Shown here piece by piece: positions 59,201 through 60,223 of a DNA stretch of 60,223 bases. The position numbers and the translations under genes are program-made. Position 1 is the first letter of the stretch; every line of letters begins with the position of its first letter. Under the pieces are notes generated by a model, which worked only from the letters and a program-made list of their open reading frames with translations, did no database searches and was not told the DNA's origin. The DNA is from Chrysochromulina tobinii (lineage: Eukaryota > Haptophyta > Prymnesiales > Chrysochromulinaceae): NCBI GenBank assembly GCA_001275005.1, contig JWZX01003339.1:1-60223 (forward strand). The letters are read 5' to 3'.

Positions 59201-60043
59201 GATCTCCCGCTGCGAGCTCTCCTGCCCCTGCTGCGCCTTGGCGAGCGCCGCGGCTGTCTGCTCCGCCGCGTCGGTCTCAACGGCCGCCTTCCGGGCGGCG
59301 CCCGCGGCGACGGATGCATGCGTGTCTGCCAGTGCGGCAGCTTCGGCGGCGGCTCGGGAGGTGGTGGCCGCCGCCTGATGCCGCGCCTGCAGCATGTCGA
59401 GCTCCGCGCGCGCCGTGCGCGCCGCCTCCGCCTCCGTCTGAGCCTGACGCTCCCATGCCTGGATCGATTCGCGCGCGGTTCGAAGGTCACTCGCCGAGCG
59501 CTCTTGCTGCTGGCGCTGCGCCTGTACCTGCTGTGATGCCTCGAGCTTCGCCGCTTCGAGCGTAACGGCAATCTGCTTGGCCGCGTCCCGCTCAGCCACG
59601 GCGGCCTCCGCGGCGGCCGACTCCAGGCGCGCCCTCTCCGCCGTCGACTTGGCGAGCTGATCCGCCGCCGCGCGCTCCCGAGAGGCCCGATCACGAGCCT
59701 CGATCAACGAGCCCATCATGGCGCGTGACGCGTCCGCCGCCGACGCCTCCTCGGCCGCCCGCTGCTCCCATGCATGACTCACCGCCACCGCCTTGGTCGC
59801 CTCCTGCGCCGCCGCCGCCGCCCTCCGCTGCTTCGCCTCCTGTGCGGCCTTGGCTTGGGCCTCTGCGTGCTCGAGGAGCTGCAGCGCGGATTGGGCGGCC
59901 TCGACGGCCTGGTGGGCCACGAGGGCCGCCTGTGCGGCCGCCTGCTCCTCCGCCTGCGCCGACTCCACCTGCGCCTCAGCCCGCTGCCTTGCGGCGGTCG
60001 CTTGCTCGTACTTCGTCGTCGCGGGGCCGTAGTCCTCACGCAG
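56246..60043 (-). CDS. Seven-WW-domain, Ala/Gln-rich coiled-coil protein (5' end outside window)
   Basis: This frame is open from an acceptor at 60043 (CCCTCGCAG | CTGCGTGAGGAC) to the stop at 56246, encoding 1,265 residues. The N-terminal exon or exons lie upstream or beyond the window. Seven WW domains (GW...G-YY...W-P) lie, in protein order, near 58835, 58725, 58300, 57890, 57485, 57070 and 56300. Between them are long helices rich in Ala, Gln and Glu (AAQAAQARAVAEQAKQAELA type). WW domains bind proline motifs, so this may be a multivalent scaffold for Pro-rich partners; the window itself encodes several, for example Sec24 and the membrane protein at 1-5138. No catalytic domain is visible. 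Confidence 0.85.
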   Translation of the reverse strand: MREDYGPATTKYEQATAARQRAEAQVESAQAEEQAAAQAALVAHQAVEAAQSALQLLEHAEAQAKAAQEAKQRRAAAAAQEATKAVAVSHAWEQRAAEEASAADASRAMMGSLIEARDRASRERAAADQLAKSTAERARLESAAAEAAVAERDAAKQIAVTLEAAKLEASQQVQAQRQQQERSASDLRTARESIQAWERQAQTEAEAARTARAELDMLQARHQAAATTSRAAAEAAALADTHASVAAGAARKAAVETDAAEQTAAALAKAQQGQESSQREIAQAIASASAQVQAASELQQAWEQTAAAARAEVAEAQSTLEMARTQYETARARVPKAEEARLTAVAEARAASEACSQKQLEKAQAAQAARPGPPRPDLSAAGAAGAAGGLPEGWQEATDPSGKGTYYYHAASAQTAWERPVALPPGWRALVDPASGGTYYAHAASARTSWQVPTEDGGGGGGASLKDGAVAAASVAASEQRLQIATASLAQATHAASTAAQEEAQMAEAVRRIESTLGNAQAKMYEAVQNAEMADRAREAAKAQVASLRAREAQAAQAASTPLKILANGWEEMRGPQGVYFSHRTSGETTWEPPLVQAPTAAEADSMLQATRFRFEEAAKVAAAKTHQARDARQAAEAAAAAEARLAQAAQAGRLHLEQLEAKVQQATSAVDQARAAAEHAASMERQFSESVAQAEKSSLMVLAHGWQIVAGPSGTYYFNPSSGETAWEKPTQPAPTAAEAEANVKRASNAAAEANGRAVAAVQAATEAQQKAAAAAQEEARLEQAVQAARTAGAEADQKVAQAAQAAAQARAVAEQAKQAELAAKEAEARIAAEPFTTMREGWQEVRSPQGVYYCNQTTDETVWERPIKPLPQPEEFRAAVERANAAYATAYETAQAAQAAAAKAKAKAEQAAHEESRCAALAQHAYEAMTSALAKASASAQYAVQADAATKAAEAASAVAAAEVEAASATASPPLRGALEEGWEEVHNPSSGTYYVNKGTGETTWVKPQLGATTTQHVGEGEVSAEAATAAAAREGKAKLESAATTYFEAEKVSLSARAVAEEKVLVESQAVAAANAAMGRRQQADAAAAQAKQAAHQAEEQATALAAAATTTMTAAERAAMAKFAAAKQLQIAEAAVFERAALESKSAMDFHRATTELAMDFLSLDDTADVADVQAQVAAGSKAALERPTQGQLQPYLPHQPSLRSACVPMPQGLPPPPGLPPSPGVNELPPDWHAAQGPTGAYYYNARTSETSWNRPTGSV

Positions 60044-60223
60044 CTGCGAGGGAGGGAAGGGGTGGGGAATCGGGTGAGGGAAGGGGTGGGGAATCGGGTG
60101 CGGGAAGGGGTGGGGTTCGGGTGCGGGCTTTCGGGACGAGTGTGCACGGGGTGGTGCTGGTCGTCTTCCATGGATCGGTGTGTGGATCGGTGTTGTGGAA
60201 GGTGGGAGGGCAGAGGCGGGGGG
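60044..60223 (-). other. Probable intron of the seven-WW gene, with tandem repeats
   Basis: On the minus strand it ends in a pyrimidine-rich tract and CAG. The plus strand shows GGGAAGGGGTGGGGAATCGG repeated about three times (60054-60115). No coding frame with protein character is seen, and the rest of the gene is outside the window. Confidence 0.5.

Overview
The window is nuclear DNA of a GC-rich unicellular eukaryote, most likely a microalga of the haptophyte type. The coding content is entirely eukaryotic: Sec24, gamma-tubulin, a CENP-C-like kinetochore protein, an E2F with two DNA-binding domains, sortilin/Vps10, a prolyl-hydroxylase-type Ofd1/Tpa1 protein and a multi-WW protein. GT-AG introns of about 70-330 bp can be placed by reading frame and homology. 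Several modules are ones I associate with haptophytes and other microalgae: the Cys module ending in GTDCTDCGPR, an SHWWG domain beside ankyrin repeats, and a C-terminal W-x6-CGM...LRIWxNA module on a kinase. The clade is an inference; no rRNA or organellar marker is present. I saw no tRNA, CRISPR array or prokaryotic feature.

Layout. 1-5138 (minus): one uninterrupted frame running off the left edge, encoding at least 1,712 residues of a single-pass type II membrane protein with tandem 59-residue repeats, Pro/Ser spacers and two Cys modules. 6132-9392 (minus): Sec24. 9637-16632 (plus): a 2,331-residue protein with 13 Trp-rich Sfi1-like repeats and a C-terminal EF-hand pair. 17412-20273 (plus): a conserved uncharacterised Gly-rich protein. 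20669-22543 (plus): an E2F7/8/DEL-like repressor with a perfect E2F site just upstream. 23415-24170 (plus): TrmB tRNA methyltransferase. 24527-26077 (minus): arylsulfatase. 26397-29895 (plus): a seven-exon Vps10/sortilin gene. 30557-31555 (minus): a hypothetical SAM-like protein. 31663-33263 (minus): gamma-tubulin, head-to-head with the CENP-C-like gene at 33480-35153 (plus). 36087-37601 (plus): sirtuin. 37833-39887 (plus): EF-hand/SHWWG/ankyrin protein. 40253-42076 (plus, two exons): Ofd1/OGFOD1-type dioxygenase. 42188-44236 (plus): GT31-like glycosyltransferase. 44994-48376 (plus, three exons): a Skp1-like/F-box-like/LRR fusion. 48944-50087 (minus, two exons): membrane RING E3. 50291-52253 (plus, three exons): S28 serine carboxypeptidase. 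52667-56017 (plus): ankyrin-repeat kinase. 56246-60043 (minus, 5' end outside the window): a protein with seven WW domains.

The genes do not form one pathway. Several nevertheless share themes: cell division and centrosome (gamma-tubulin, CENP-C, Sfi1-like/EF-hand, E2F), secretory and lysosomal traffic (Sec24, Vps10, arylsulfatase, S28 protease, GT31) and ubiquitin signalling (Skp1-like/LRR fusion, RING). The most striking DNA-level signal is in the introns. Two unrelated genes (Vps10 and the dioxygenase) share an identical 37-nt intron 5' segment, which looks like an introner element. At least three introns also carry copies of adjacent exon sequence or tandem amplifications that include a splice junction. 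Many start codons were chosen by taking the first in-frame ATG consistent with the family, and several 5' ends remain uncertain because an upstream exon may exist.
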